A DNA stretch of 64,000 nucleotides from Cheiracanthium punctorium (Eukaryota > Arthropoda > Arachnida > Araneae > Cheiracanthiidae): positions 41,298 through 105,297 of the forward strand of contig JAWZYV010018238.1 of assembly GCA_038373885.1 (NCBI GenBank). The letters run 5' to 3'. Shown piece after piece: positions 43,300 to 53,221 of the stretch. Under the pieces are notes generated by a model, which worked only from the letters and a program-made list of their open reading frames with translations, was not told the origin of the DNA and searched no databases. The translations under genes were made by a program, and so were the position numbers. Position 1 is the stretch's first letter. Every line of letters begins with the position of its first letter.

Positions 43300-44056
43300 G
43301 GTGTACAACTAGGTTGTTTAATCCACCGATGTTTTTTTGAGTTGAAAACGGGCCAGTGTTTGCCCAGTTTACATTAGCTGTACAACTAGGTTGCTTACTT
43401 CACTGTTGTTGTTTTTTTTTAGTTGAAAACGGGCCAGTGTTTGCCCAGTTTACATTAGCTGTACAACTAGGTTGCTTAGTTCACTGTTGTTGTTTTTTTT
43501 TAGTTAAAAACGGTCCACTGGTTGCGTAGTTTACATAGCTGTACAACTAGGTTGCTGAATCCACTGAGGTTTTTTTAGTTAAAAACGGGCCACTGGTTGC
43601 CTAGTTTAGATAGCTGTACAGCTAGGTTGCTGAATCCACTGAGGTTTTTTTAGTTAAAAACGGGCCACTGGTTGCCTAGTTTAGATAGCTGTACAGCTAG
43701 GTTGCTGAATCCACTGAGGTTTTTTTAGTTAAAAACGGGCCACTGGTTGCCTAGTTTAGATAGCTGTACAGCTAGGTTGCTGAATCCACTGAGGTTTTTT
43801 TAGTTAAAAACGGACCACTGGTTGCCTAGTTTAGATAGCTGTACAGCTAGGTTGCTGAATCCACTGAGGTTTTTTTAGTTAAAAACGGACCACTGGTTGC
43901 CTAGTTTAGATAGCTGTACAACTAGGTTGCTGAATCCACTGAGGTTTTTTTAGTTAAAAACAGACCACTGGTTGCCTAGTTTAGATAGCTGTACAACTAG
44001 GTTGCTGAATCCACTGGGGTTTTTTTTAGTTAAAAACGGACCACTGGTTGCCTAGA
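43300..44056 (+). repeat. 75-bp minisatellite, about ten units
   Basis: The unit holds AGCTGTACA(G/A)CTAGGTTGCT, GAATCCACTGAGGTTTTTTT and AGTTAAAAACGG(G/A)CCACTGG. The first two or three units are diverged (GGGCCAGTGTTTGCCCAG, ACATTAGCTG). The units from about 43560 on are nearly identical and change in order from GGGCC to GGACC and from ACAGCT to ACAACT, the pattern left by stepwise expansion. It starts 130 bp into the putative intron after 43168. Confidence 0.9.
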
Positions 44057-44063
44057 ATGACTA

Positions 44064-44129
44064 GTAAACATGGCGACAGTCGCTGGAGCTTGGCGGTCGC
44101 CAAGCTCCAGCGACTGTCGCCATGTTTAC
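44064..44129. repeat. Perfect 66-bp palindrome
   Basis: 32-base arms (44064-44095, 44098-44129) are exact reverse complements around a GT centre. The arm begins GTAAACATGGCGACAGTCGC and ends GGAGCTTGGCG. It adjoins the end of the 75-bp minisatellite. The arm includes ATGGCGACAGTCGCTGG, so a plus-strand frame of 60 codons starts in it, but nothing else supports a gene. Confidence 0.95.
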
Positions 44130-44485
44130 ATGGGGTGGGCACCGGCTTGTATGATTTTACCCCGTTATCGACTATTTTATGATGAAGTGTTAACTGCTTT
44201 TATTAACATTACTTTTTTTTCTACTAAAGAAAACAAATCGAATTTCATTTGACTAAAGCTTATGTTCCAAAAAACTTCTACAAATAATAAAAGCGAATGT
44301 CCTGAAGTTTATTACATGAAACTAGCTGAAGTACCCGTTGTTGACGGGTCAGTGTGTAATGCAAATTTCCAAAAAGACTGAATTTTCGTGAGTATTGTAG
44401 GAGTACAAAGAATAGGATTATCATATTGGCAATCGTACAGAAAGCAAAGGTCTAAATTTTGTGTATTGTTAAAGCGTTGCAGGTT
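44130..44485. other. Spacer
   Basis: AGCTGAAGTACCCGTTGTTG at 44325 is a short motif common in dispersed arthropod repeats. Nothing else recognised. Confidence 0.35.
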
Positions 44486-44489
44486 AGAC

Positions 44490-45178
44490 CAGGCAAACTT
44501 TTTCGGTCGTGGGCCAAAAATCGAAAAAAAAATTTGGCGGGCCAAGATAAATTTTTCTAAAATTTTAGAAACAATATACAAGTATTACAATTTGAATTTG
44601 TTAATGGGATGAATGAAATTGCGATTTAATTTTTTAAAGTTCCTTATATTGAGATTCGAAGTGAGATGCACCGATTCTAAGAAAGGAGGCTCAATGCTCA
44701 TCTGTCTGTCTACTTCTGAAAGAATTCTTTCTGAGGTTCATAGTTGAAACACTTGTTCACATATATAAAATGAAGCAAACATATCGCTGATTTTCTGTGG
44801 GTGAGATATTCAATTTGGGAAACTTACTTTCGATAATGATTTGTAAAACTCTAAATTTGGCATATTTAGAAACAGCCGCTTAAGATGATTGGTATATTGC
44901 AACTCAATTAATTCAAGCTGCAAATCTGACCGCACTGCTTCACAATTTGCGTTGAAAGGCATGGTAAAAATATCCAATTCTGTTTGAATGACACTGAAAT
45001 CTTGAAATCTGCGTTCGAACTCAAAATGCAGTTTTTTCAAGACATCTTCATAATTCTTAATATGGATATATAATAAATAAATATATATTTTCTTTTAATT
45101 TCCGTCGGACCGGCAAATTAAAATTCTATCCACGGGCCGGATAAAACCTTCCGGCGGGCCGTAGTTTGCCCATCCCTG
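44490..45178 (-). mobile_element. hAT (Charlie-like) element, internally deleted, perfect 8-bp TSD
   Basis: The left end is CAGGCAAACTTTTTCGGTCG and the right end, inward, CAGGGATGGGCAAACTACGG. The left has lost about six bases. GGTTAGAC flanks both sides (44482-44489, 45179-45186). The interior keeps a transposase fragment on the minus strand (44810-45060). Confidence 0.92.
44810..45060 (-). pseudogene. hAT transposase fragment
   Basis: The minus-strand frame reads FEFERRFQDFSVIQTELDIF, then PFNANCEAVRSDLQLELIEL and QYTNHLKRLF. From knowledge of the family this is the stretch found in Charlie-like hAT transposases and in domesticated relatives such as GTF2IRD2 and ZBED5-type proteins (E..F.DF...E..F..F..PF..D.......QLELI.LQ). 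Both the N-terminal BED finger and most of the catalytic RNaseH region are absent and the frame ends at a stop, so it is a non-functional remnant. Confidence 0.75.
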
Positions 45179-45299
45179 GGTTAGACAGTGTGAAAGCAAT
45201 GAGTAAAATTGACAAAAGAATTCCTTTTTTCATAAAATCTAAAACTAGCAAATAGACATTCTTTTCAAAAGTTTTAAAATTTATCATTTTTTTTTAAGT

Positions 45300-46330
45300 T
45301 TAGAATTTGTTGTTTTAGTTGTTCCTGATCCTATTGCTAAACATCATTCCATTCTATGAAGCCATTTTCGAGGGATGAGGAAACAAACGTTTATACCATT
45401 TTCATAAAATCTCAAAATCTGTGATAGTTTAAAGAATACTTGGCCTTTACAGTTTAGATTTATTTACCATCTAGTTCCTAATTTCATTTTATTCCATTGA
45501 CATTTTTCAATAAATAAACAAACATGTACTGAATTTTCGCCAAAATTTTAAAAATCTACTAAAAAAAAAAAGCTTTGACGCCTATAGTTGACGATACGAA
45601 ATTTTATTTTACGTTTATGAGTAATGGACAAATATTTTCGCAAAGTCTCAAAAATGTATATTATTTTTTTTAAATTAGACATCTATAGTTAAGATGAGCG
45701 ACTACCTATCCTATCGCCAAATTTCATTTCATTCGCTTGAGTCGTTATTATGCGATGAGCAAAAAATTTGCATTTCGAAATGATTTTCGCAAAATCTCAT
45801 TCAAATCAAACTTTTTAAAAAATTCGACGCTTATTGTTTAAGTTGAGCAATCACCTAATGTCATGTCACCAAATTTCATTTCACTGGTTTGAGTCGTTAC
45901 TACGTGATACGCTGACAAACATTTACTCATTTTGAAATAATTTTCGAAAAATTTCAAATTCTAATCAACATAAAAAAAAAAAAAATAGATGCCTCCCTAG
46001 TAGCACAACTAATACAAAAGACGTTCAAAACACGTAAGTTGCGTGTCCACACCTGTCACGTCATCCGATATCTTTTCATTCACTCTAGTCGTCATTACGG
46101 GATGCGCGAGCACAAATGTAACCGAAACAATTTTCACAAGATCTCGAAACCTTATCAAAATTTTAATAAAAATCTGACGACTATAGTTTAAGTTGAGTGA
46201 CCACCGATCATGTGACCCAATTTCATTTCATTCACTTCAGTCATTTTTATGTCATGCTTCAACAAAAAAAGAAAAGCGTTGCGGACAGACCGACAGACAG
46301 GCAAACTTTTATCGGACAGTCGTGCTGGGT
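45300..46330. repeat. Degenerate tandem array of ~120-150-bp units (family Q)
   Basis: AAATTTCATTTCATTC and related sequence recurs near 45478, 45599, 45720, 45870, 46060 and 46213, each with GAGTCGTTA(T/C)TA.G.GATG, TTTTCGCAAAATCTC and GACG..TATAGTTTAAGTTGAG. The array ends at GCGGACAGACCGACAGACAG. A partial short MITE (TAGTAGCACAACTAATAC) interrupts it near 46000. Confidence 0.7.
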
Positions 46331-46625
46331 TATCAGATACTTGAAATGGAGAGAAATCGCATTTTTTTTTAATTCCAAGTAATGTACAGACAAAAGTCTA
46401 AATTTCATTTATATTGATATCAACAATATTTTAGGTCATTTGTTAGGTAAAATTCAATAGTCATCTGCAACTTAACTTCTCTTATGTATTCTGTACGCTT
46501 TACGAAAAGCAAGATAAAATAAAATAGTTTTCAACATCACGTAATATTATTTATGAGGCAGTGCTATAAATTAAACCTAAATAAACAGCGCCAAGATTTG
46601 GCCACCCTGGTTCGAAGCGATCGTA
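46331..46625. other. Spacer
   Basis: Unassigned AT-rich sequence between the Q array and the LTR fragment. Confidence 0.35.
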
Positions 46626-46628
46626 TTG

Positions 46629-46965
46629 TTGCAGAAGACTCTGCCAGTTTCTGGGTTCGTCGTTCTAAAGTCCGATAAGTAGAAAGTTCTAGTAAAAAGT
46701 CCACTTGTCAGGATGAAACACAGACTTCAGGATGAAACACATTGTTTCTAGAACTTCGTCGAACAATCAGCTGTTCAAAAATCACCAGCACAATCAGCTC
46801 GTAATGTGCTTGTAACAGTCCGCTTAAACCAGAAGCTTTCACAAATGCCGTATTTCTCACACAAAATAAAACAGTTCCACAGGTAAAAATTCAGTAAAGA
46901 TATACGAGGGATATCGTAAACTGTTTCTCAAGACTCAGCAATGAAGAATTTACAGACAGCACTTT
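46629..46965 (-). mobile_element. Ty3-type 3' LTR, partial
   Basis: Reverse complement of the 3' third of the LTR at 47584-48486, ending TTCTGCAACA on the minus strand at about 46630. Inside is a local 20-bp duplication (CAGGATGAAACACA repeated at 46710 and 46731). Confidence 0.75.
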
Positions 46966-47025
46966 AAAACCAGGCTTCAAAAAGCAAGCAAACTATTTTT
47001 TGTCCGGCTATTATTGTCCAAACTA

Positions 47026-47196
47026 TTATTGTCCGGCTTCAATTTGCTTCTCTAAATCGGTTTGTCCGGCTTTAATTTTCTTCTCTAAATCGGTTTGTCC
47101 GGATTCAATTTTCTTCTCTAAATCGGCTTGTCCGGATTTCATCTCTTTTATCATATCAGTTTTCATCTTCTCTATCAATTTTTTAAGATCTTCCAT
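47026..47196 (-). pseudogene. Gag N-terminal fragment of a Ty3-type element
   Basis: 56 codons on the minus strand begin MEDLKKLIEKMKTDM and contain four heptad-like repeats of (S/A)GQ(A/T)DLEK(K/Q)I, a coiled coil, then stop. Such short Lys/Glu repeats at the start of gag are common in arthropod Ty3 elements. On the minus strand the order is LTR end (47315-47284), leader, this ORF, then the 3' LTR at 46965: the whole pol region and most of gag are deleted, so this is an internally deleted element. Confidence 0.65.
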
Positions 47197-47280
47197 TTTT
47201 CATGTCCACACCATGCACTCGAGAAAATGAGTGCATGGTGCGAGTGCTAGTCTTTCTTGAGAATACCGATTATGACACCA

Positions 47281-47325
47281 AATATTGCAGAACTACTCTG
47301 CTTGTTTCCGGGGTCCTCCATATTG
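47281..47325 (-). mobile_element. 5' LTR end and leader of the deleted Ty3 element
   Basis: TATTGCAGAACTACTCTGC and TTGTTTCCGGGGTC are the reverse complement of the LTR end (GAACCCAGGAAACAAGCAGA, TTCTGCAATA). The bases beyond it on the minus strand, TTTGGTGTCATAATCGG, occupy the primer-binding-site position. Confidence 0.6.
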
Positions 47326-47329
47326 AAAG

Positions 47330-49430
47330 TGGTAAAAGAAGCATAACATACAGGGACACATAAAATATATCGGATGTTTTACGGTCTATTTGCGGTAGCA
47401 GTTGTATCAAACAATTTATTATTGAAGGATATCACTGTTAAAGTGGTATACAGGGTTACACAAAATATTTCCAGTCATTACGGTCTGTTGGTGTTATTGA
47501 TAGTACAAAACAAAATTAAAATTTATTATTGAAGTGTATAATTACACACTGCCCACTCAAAACGGTAATCCTAGACTTAATAATGTTACGGGTTTTCGGA
47601 GCAACCCGCTGTTCTGGAGCTTAAAATAGTTCACAATTCGTATTCTACGCTTCAAATAGATGAATTTTGATTTTAATTGGATCAAAATATGTCAACTATA
47701 ACCGGAGATACGGAGGTTTTGGTTTCCCCATTGTTTTCCTATGGCGGTTCTAGAAATCTCGAGAAATATGGGTCGTAGGCCTTCGGTCACTTCACTTTTG
47801 GGGACTTATTTTTGGCGCCAAATTTGGCGATATTTCGAGAAAAGTCGCCAAGCTTGACGACATTTTGGTCATTTGGCGCGATTTTCTCTATGGGGCTTGT
47901 AAAGTTGCTTTTGCTGCATTAAAATCACATAATAACCTAACATTTCTCTTCTATGACGTAATCAAAATTCCCGCTTTATGTGGAATCTTCGAGAAATAGC
48001 TTTTCTGGAAGCTTCTTGTAACTTCTGCGTCCACAATAAATACAAGATGTCAGAGGCCTCAGTTCAGTGTGAGTTGAGCTCCCGTGGTATGAATCGAGCT
48101 GTCCGAGTGAGTGCGCTGGCTTTGCTTTGTGCATTGATAGTGCTATAGAAGCACTGATTTGGCTTGCTTTTCGGAGCTGATTATCACTGAGTCTTGAGGG
48201 ATTGCTTGCGATATCTCTCGTATATTTTCACTGAATTTTTGCCTGTGAAAGTGTTTTATTTTTTGTGAGAAATGCAGCATTTGTGAGAGTTTCTGATCTA
48301 ATCGGACTGTTAAAAGCACATTATTGTTTGGTTGTGCTTGTGAATCTTGTACAGCTGATTGTTCGACGAAGTTCTAGAAGCAATAAAGTTCGTGTTCCAT
48401 CCTGACAAGTGGACTTTTTACTAGAACTTTCTACACCAATTGGACTTTAGAACGACGAACCCAGGAAACAAGCAGATATTTCTGCAATAATATACAGGGA
48501 TGCTCAGACTATTTCCGAACTTTTCGAGTCTCTTGGCGGTATTGGTAGTACAAAACAAAATGAATATTTATTAATGAAAAATATAACTACATGTTCCTCA
48601 TTGAAAATGTTAAACCTATCAATAATATACAGTTACACGGACACACAAAATATTTCCGATCATTTGCTGTGTATTGGAGATAGGAGGAGGAAAAGTAATA
48701 TGTTCTTTCTAAATAATTTCTAAAGTGTTTAATTACATACTGTTTATTGAAAATGGTAAACGGACCATTTATATACAAGGACACACAAAATATTTCCATT
48801 CTTTGAAGGTCTATTGACGATAGGAGTAGGACAAAATAAAATGAATATTTATTATTGATGTGTATAACTACATACTGCCCACTCAAAACGGTTAACCTAG
48901 AATTAATATACAGGGATACACAAAATATTTCTGATTTTTTCAAGTCTATTGTCGGTATTCAAAACAAAATTAATTTTATTATTGAAAAATATAACTGCAT
49001 GCTCCTCATTCAAAATGTTGAACGTAGCATTAATATACAGGGACACATAAAGCATTTCCGATCTTTTCCAGTGTTTTTGTGGTAGTGGTCGAAAGCAATT
49101 AATCTTGATATTTATTGTTGAAGTGTATAACTTCATGCTCCTCACTGCAAATGGTAAACGTATTATTAATATACAGGACACACAAAGTATTTCCGATCTT
49201 TCACGGTCTATGGGTGATAGTAGTAGAATAGCACGAAATTATTATTTATTGCTAAAATGTTTAACTACATGATCCTCATTGAAAATGGTAAACGTAACAT
49301 TAATATACATGAACACACAAAATACTTTCAACCTTTTCAAGTCTATTGGCAGTTGGTAATTCAAAACAAAGTTAATATTTTTTATTGAATTTTATAACTG
49401 TACTTTGGGTTTGGTACTGTAAGGATTGGG
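47330..49430 (+). repeat. ~133-bp satellite-like array, about nine units, split by a solo LTR
   Basis: ATATACAGGGACACACAAAATATTTCC-type sequence recurs near 47350, 47454, 48490, 48625, 48773, 48908, 49038, 49170 and 49303. Other shared blocks are GGTCTATTGGCGGTA, TTATTATTGAA and CTCCTCATT(G/C)AAAATG. Open frames on the minus strand across it repeat the motif RKYFVCP/EMLYVSLYIN and come from the repeat, not a gene. Confidence 0.85.
47584..48486 (+). mobile_element. Solo LTR of a Ty3-type retrotransposon
   Basis: It begins TGTTACGGGTTTTCGGAGC and ends ACAAGCAGATATTTCTGCA. The 4-bp duplication ATAA flanks it (47580-47583, 48487-48490). At 903 bp it contains GCTTCTTGTAACTTCTGCGT and, near the end, GCAATAAAGTTCGTGTTCC, which supplies an AATAAA signal. 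The satellite unit it landed in continues on both sides. Confidence 0.85.
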
Positions 49431-49895
49431 TTTCGAGATGACATGGCAACAATTAACTTTTTAAGGGAAATCTAAACTAAATATAAAATTTTGTTATGTA
49501 GAAATAAGATATTTTAAAAATGAATAGATTTGTTTTCAAAAAACGTTTTTAGATTTTTTTCTTTTTGATCGGAAGTAACGTTGACATCAGCTTTTGTGTC
49601 ATGATTTTAGTTTCACTAGTGCAGTCTCAAATTAGCGTCTGTAAGGCAAAGTTTATGTTGCAATCCAAAAAATTAAGTTAGTTTTTGAGATTTCGCAACC
49701 ATTAATAAATTTCACACATATGAATAAGAAAAGTATTCTTTCCGTGCAAAGAACGGGTACGCAACTAGTCCATACATATTTTACTAACGTAATTACATCG
49801 CTGAATACCGTGCAGTATTGCTATTTTCAGTTGTCATTGAATGTCATTTAAGTCGTGTTAAAAATAGTAATGCATTCATTCCTTGATATAAATTT
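49431..49895. other. Spacer before the second LTR
   Basis: Unassigned. AAGAACGGGTACGCAACTAG at 49749 is a dispersed motif. Confidence 0.35.
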
Positions 49896-50319
49896 TGTTA
49901 CGAATTTCTCGGGCAATCCGCTGTTCTGGGGTTTAAACTAGTTCAAAATTCGTATTCTACGCTTCAAATAATTAAATTTTGCATTTTGAATCGAAATCGG
50001 TTAACTAGAACGCGAGATATCGGGTTTTGGGTATTCCATTGGTTTCTTTAGCATTTTCTAGAAATCTCGAGAAATACTGATGTTAGAGCTTCGCTAACCT
50101 CACTTTTGGGACTTATTTTTAGCGCCCAATTTGGCGATATTTCGGGCATTTGGTGCGATTTATCCAATGGGGCCTTTAAAGTTGGTTTTCCGCATTAAAA
50201 TCACATAACCTATTGATTTAGCTGTATTCCTATGACGTAATCAAATTCCCGCTTTAAGGGGAACCATCGAGAAATTTCTAATAGCTTATGCGTCAGCTAA
50301 AAACAGAAGCGGGCGGCCC

Positions 50320-52335
50320 CGGTCGCGTTTTCCGAAACCCTCAAGCGTTCACGCACTTGGCGAAAACAAGAGCGCGCCAACGATTTGGCGGAAGAGAGGG
50401 GTTACGCGCGCTTGTAGTCGCTATAAGGTTGCAATGTTAGCAAGAGCGCCACAAGAATTTATGATGTTATAACAGACGCACTTTTCTGATGTGTTAAAAG
50501 AATGCAATTAGTTTAATATATTGGTAGAATATGAAATGTATATAATATGATTGTATGTATAAAACATTTATTTATAGATAAAAATTTAATTTATCTGCTC
50601 CGAAATTTTATCCTAAGCACTTTAAAATTGTTTATCGCATGTTCTTTTTGGCACCATCTACCTTTTTTTAACGTAATTATCACAATAGGTTTATTGATCT
50701 ATTGCTTAAGTTTAATTTTACAAGAAACGTTAATAAACATGTTTCCGATATATTTTAAGAATGGAATTTGTTAAATAATAAATGGTACAGTAAGAAATGT
50801 AGATAATTTTATGCTTAAGACATTTATTTACAGATAAAAACACAACTTAAATGCTTAAAACTTTTCTATAAGCACTTCAAAAAATGCCTAACATTTGGTG
50901 CTACGGACGGTTGTTTTTTTTTTTTTTTTTTTATTTAACGGAATTATCTTACTAATAGTAGCTTTCTTAGTTTGCTGTTGTACGTTTAATTTCTAGCATT
51001 ATATGGAAACATATAGTTATTTTTTCCTTATTATTCAAAACTGAGAACATGCAAAATAAGTCAATATTTCGTTATCAAACGTAAAGAATTAACCAAGAAA
51101 TTTTTTTTAACTAATGTTCAATAATAAACTATCATTTTATATATTGAGAGATTTTACTGTGGTGATTCCACTTTTTATCTATTTCACTGAAACTTTATTT
51201 CTCATGTGCATGTGTTTTAGGAGATAAGATGGTTAATATATTATTAATATATAATTTATATAATAATTATTATATATATATATAATTATTATTTATAATA
51301 TATAAGAACAATTTTTGAACTCAACAATTAAAAATTAATATATTAAATTATTTACTTTATTTGTGTACCTTGTTAAGTATTTAATTAATTTAATAATGAT
51401 AGCTTAAAAGAATCAAGAAACACGAAATAGCAATAAGAACAGAGAAAACGTGGCTTACGCAAAAATTTCAATTTTTTTAATATAAAAATTCATAAATCTT
51501 AATTTATTCTACTTGTATAAAATTGGTTATTTTAAAGGCTGAATAAACTCGATGCTTGTAAGTCTTATCAGTGAAAGTACAATTATGTATTAAAAAACAA
51601 AATAATCAAACTAAGACCATGAATAAATTTATTTACAAAATCATAAAATACAAATCTAAGTATATAATTAATTAATAATATTATGCGTTCTACAAACATG
51701 TGTAGGGAAAAAATCCTCAATTGTTTTTTCCATGGGATTTTGCGTTGGGCCTGTTTTTGGAAACACTTTCAGTAATACTTCTTTTGTGTTTAACGCTTTT
51801 ATTTTGTAGTTGTTTTGGAGGTCGTCCTGATGGAACTCTTGTACTGGGTCTTGTTAAACCAGGACGACGTGTTGCTATAGATGTTGGCTGCACTTTGATT
51901 TTTTTCTCTCTAGACGATTTACAAAAATAAAGTTTATTTATACTTTTCAAATTGTGGCTTACTGTAATAAACAATCCATTCTAATTTCATAATGTTGGAA
52001 AGAGAATCTTTGAAAGCTTCAGATTCATCTTTATCTTTCAGCGGTAGCCGTAAAAGAACGCTTTCGTCGTTAGATTTTCCATCATCAACAACGCAATTCG
52101 GATATTTTTGAACGAACTCATCTAAAACACTCTGTCTGAATTTCGACAGAGACATTTTTTTAAAGAGCAAATTCGAAAACAAGCGACCCCCGTAAATGAA
52201 TGTATTGGAGCGCGGTTAGTATGAGACAATGACTTTCGCAATGCGCGTCTCTCTTCCGCCAAATCGTTGGCGCGCTCCAGTTTTCGCCAAGTGCGTGAAC
52301 TCTTGAGGGTTTCTGAAAACGCGCCCCGACCTAAT
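50320..52335 (-). mobile_element. ~2-kb element with ~80-bp GC-rich TIRs, MULE-like
   Basis: The left arm (about 50325-50400) and right arm (52247-52326) are inverted: GCGTTTTC(C/A)GAAACCCTCAAG, TTCACGCACTTGGCGAAAAC, GAGCGCGCCAACGATTTGGC, GGAAGAGAG. The interior is strongly AT-rich (about 50410-51700) and carries one minus-strand gene at the right. Long GC-rich TIRs around an AT-rich body are typical of Mutator-like elements. The 9-bp TSD that would prove it cannot be read because the LTR around it is divergent. Confidence 0.75.
51717..52182 (-). pseudogene. Small element-encoded protein with AT-hook-like motif, one frameshift
   Basis: The first frame (52182 to 51934, likely start at the second Met, MSLSKFRQSV, 52155) gives a compact domain ending EWIVYYSKPQFEKYK and stop. 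The next frame (open to 51717) continues with CKSSREKKIK, then RRPGLTRPST and SGRPPKQLQ, and a basic tail. One nucleotide near 51938 restores continuity. A GT..AG interval of 34 bp at the same place keeps frame but is shorter than normal introns. LRLP...EWIVYY resembles the N-terminal domain that precedes MULE-type transposases in invertebrates, and GRPPK resembles an AT-hook core. No catalytic region is present. Function is inferred only: DNA binding for the element. Confidence 0.45.
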
Positions 52336-52499
52336 CACTCTTGCCTTTGCTTGTGCAAGGAGCAGATGTCCGTGAAAGCTTAATGCTTTGTTTGTATTGG
52401 CGCTTAGAAAAACTATGTTTAGCTTGTTTTAGGGATTAGTTTTTGAGTGCAGTGTGTAAATCCTTCATTGTTGATTCTTGAAGGACTGTATATTGAGCT

Positions 52500-52741
52500 C
52501 TAACCCTTTAATGTGCGGTGGTTGCGCCGGTAAATCACCTTATTTTAGCGCTTTCACTGCTTATCGTAAAAAATAGGGTTAAATGATCCCAACACTGAAA
52601 AAGTGCGGTCGTTCCCATCGATCCCTTCAACTACCAGTAACATGGCGGTCTAACCAATAGCCCATCTGGGCCACAGAGCTAAAGAAGTTTACTGACACAG
52701 CTGGCTATGCGGTCGCACAGCCAGTTGCGTCAGAAAACGTG
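52500..52741. mobile_element. Foldback element, copy 3, one arm only
   Basis: TAACCCTTTAATGTGCGGTG opens it, as in copy 2. AACACTGAAAAAGTGCGGTC and CTACCAGTAACATGGCGG follow the left arm, with the centre GGCTATGCGGTCGCACAGCC at about 52702. The right arm is truncated to about 25 bp. Confidence 0.65.
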
Positions 52742-53045
52742 ATAATATGGAAGAAAAATACGGCACCTTCATGGATTATGATGGGCATTCCAAATAGTAT
52801 TTATTTAGAAAGGTGAAGTATAGTTAGAATATGCTTCGCGTAAAACAGCTTTAGTAGGCAACTTAAATATAGATTGGGTTTCGAGAGTTTTATGGAACAA
52901 GGAATACAAATGCGGCACACTCATGATACACTTTCCAACTGAATGGAATAAGGACAACAAATAGGGACAACTCATGAATTATGAGACGCTTTTAATTTGT
53001 AGCCTTTTAGTGCGCATTAAAAATATGAAAGTTTTTCATTTTTTG
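52742..53045 (-). repeat. Tandem family R, inverted copy
   Basis: Reverse complement matches: GGAAGAAAAATACGGCACC, TTAGAATATGCTTCGCG, GGAACAAGGAATACAAATG, TACACTTTCCAACTGAATGG, AATATGAAAGTTTTTCATT. It ends 40 bp before the acceptor of the exon at 53087. Confidence 0.65.
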
Positions 53046-53086
53046 TATTTCTTTTGCTGTTTGATATTATTTGCTTTCTTTTCCAG

Positions 53087-53221
53087 GTTTCCTTGGCAAA
53101 AAGTGAATACCCAAATCTTCGAAATGCTCCGGTGATATCCGTTACTGATGCAGGAAGATCTGTCAATTGGTTTGAGGTTTCTATGTCTTACAGTCCTTTT
53201 CTAGCTGACAGACTTCTCTGA
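53087..53221 (+). CDS. Candidate last coding exon, protein unrecognised
   Basis: A pyrimidine-rich acceptor (TTTGCTTTCTTTTCCAG, AG at 53085-53086) precedes 44 codons in phase 0 (VSLAKSEYPNLRNAPVIS, later DAGRSVNWFEVSMSYSP) and a TGA at 53219-53221. Codon content is balanced and protein-like, unlike the surrounding repeats. A 1.4-kb presumed 3' UTR follows with a good AATAAA. Phase agrees with the candidate first exon at 43121-43168. The family is unknown to me. Confidence 0.4.
   Translation, partial: VSLAKSEYPNLRNAPVISVTDAGRSVNWFEVSMSYSPFLADRLL

Larger units (their letters stand above)
49896..52495 (+). mobile_element. Second Ty3-type LTR, split and truncated
   Basis: 49896-50310 (TGTTACGAATTTCTCGGGCA) matches the first 420 bp of the solo LTR with about 80% identity by eye, including TTCGTATTCTACGCTTCAAA and TGACGTAATCAAA. 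After the 2-kb element it resumes (TTTGCTTGTGC, TTTAGCTTGTTTTAGGGATTA, GATTCTTGAAGGACTG) and is cut off near 52495 by foldback copy 3. Confidence 0.7.

Noticed and set aside
48587..49181. Minus-strand frames of 118 and 92 codons with internally repeated motifs
   Set aside because: They lie in the 133-bp array. The repeated motif is the satellite unit read in phase by chance.
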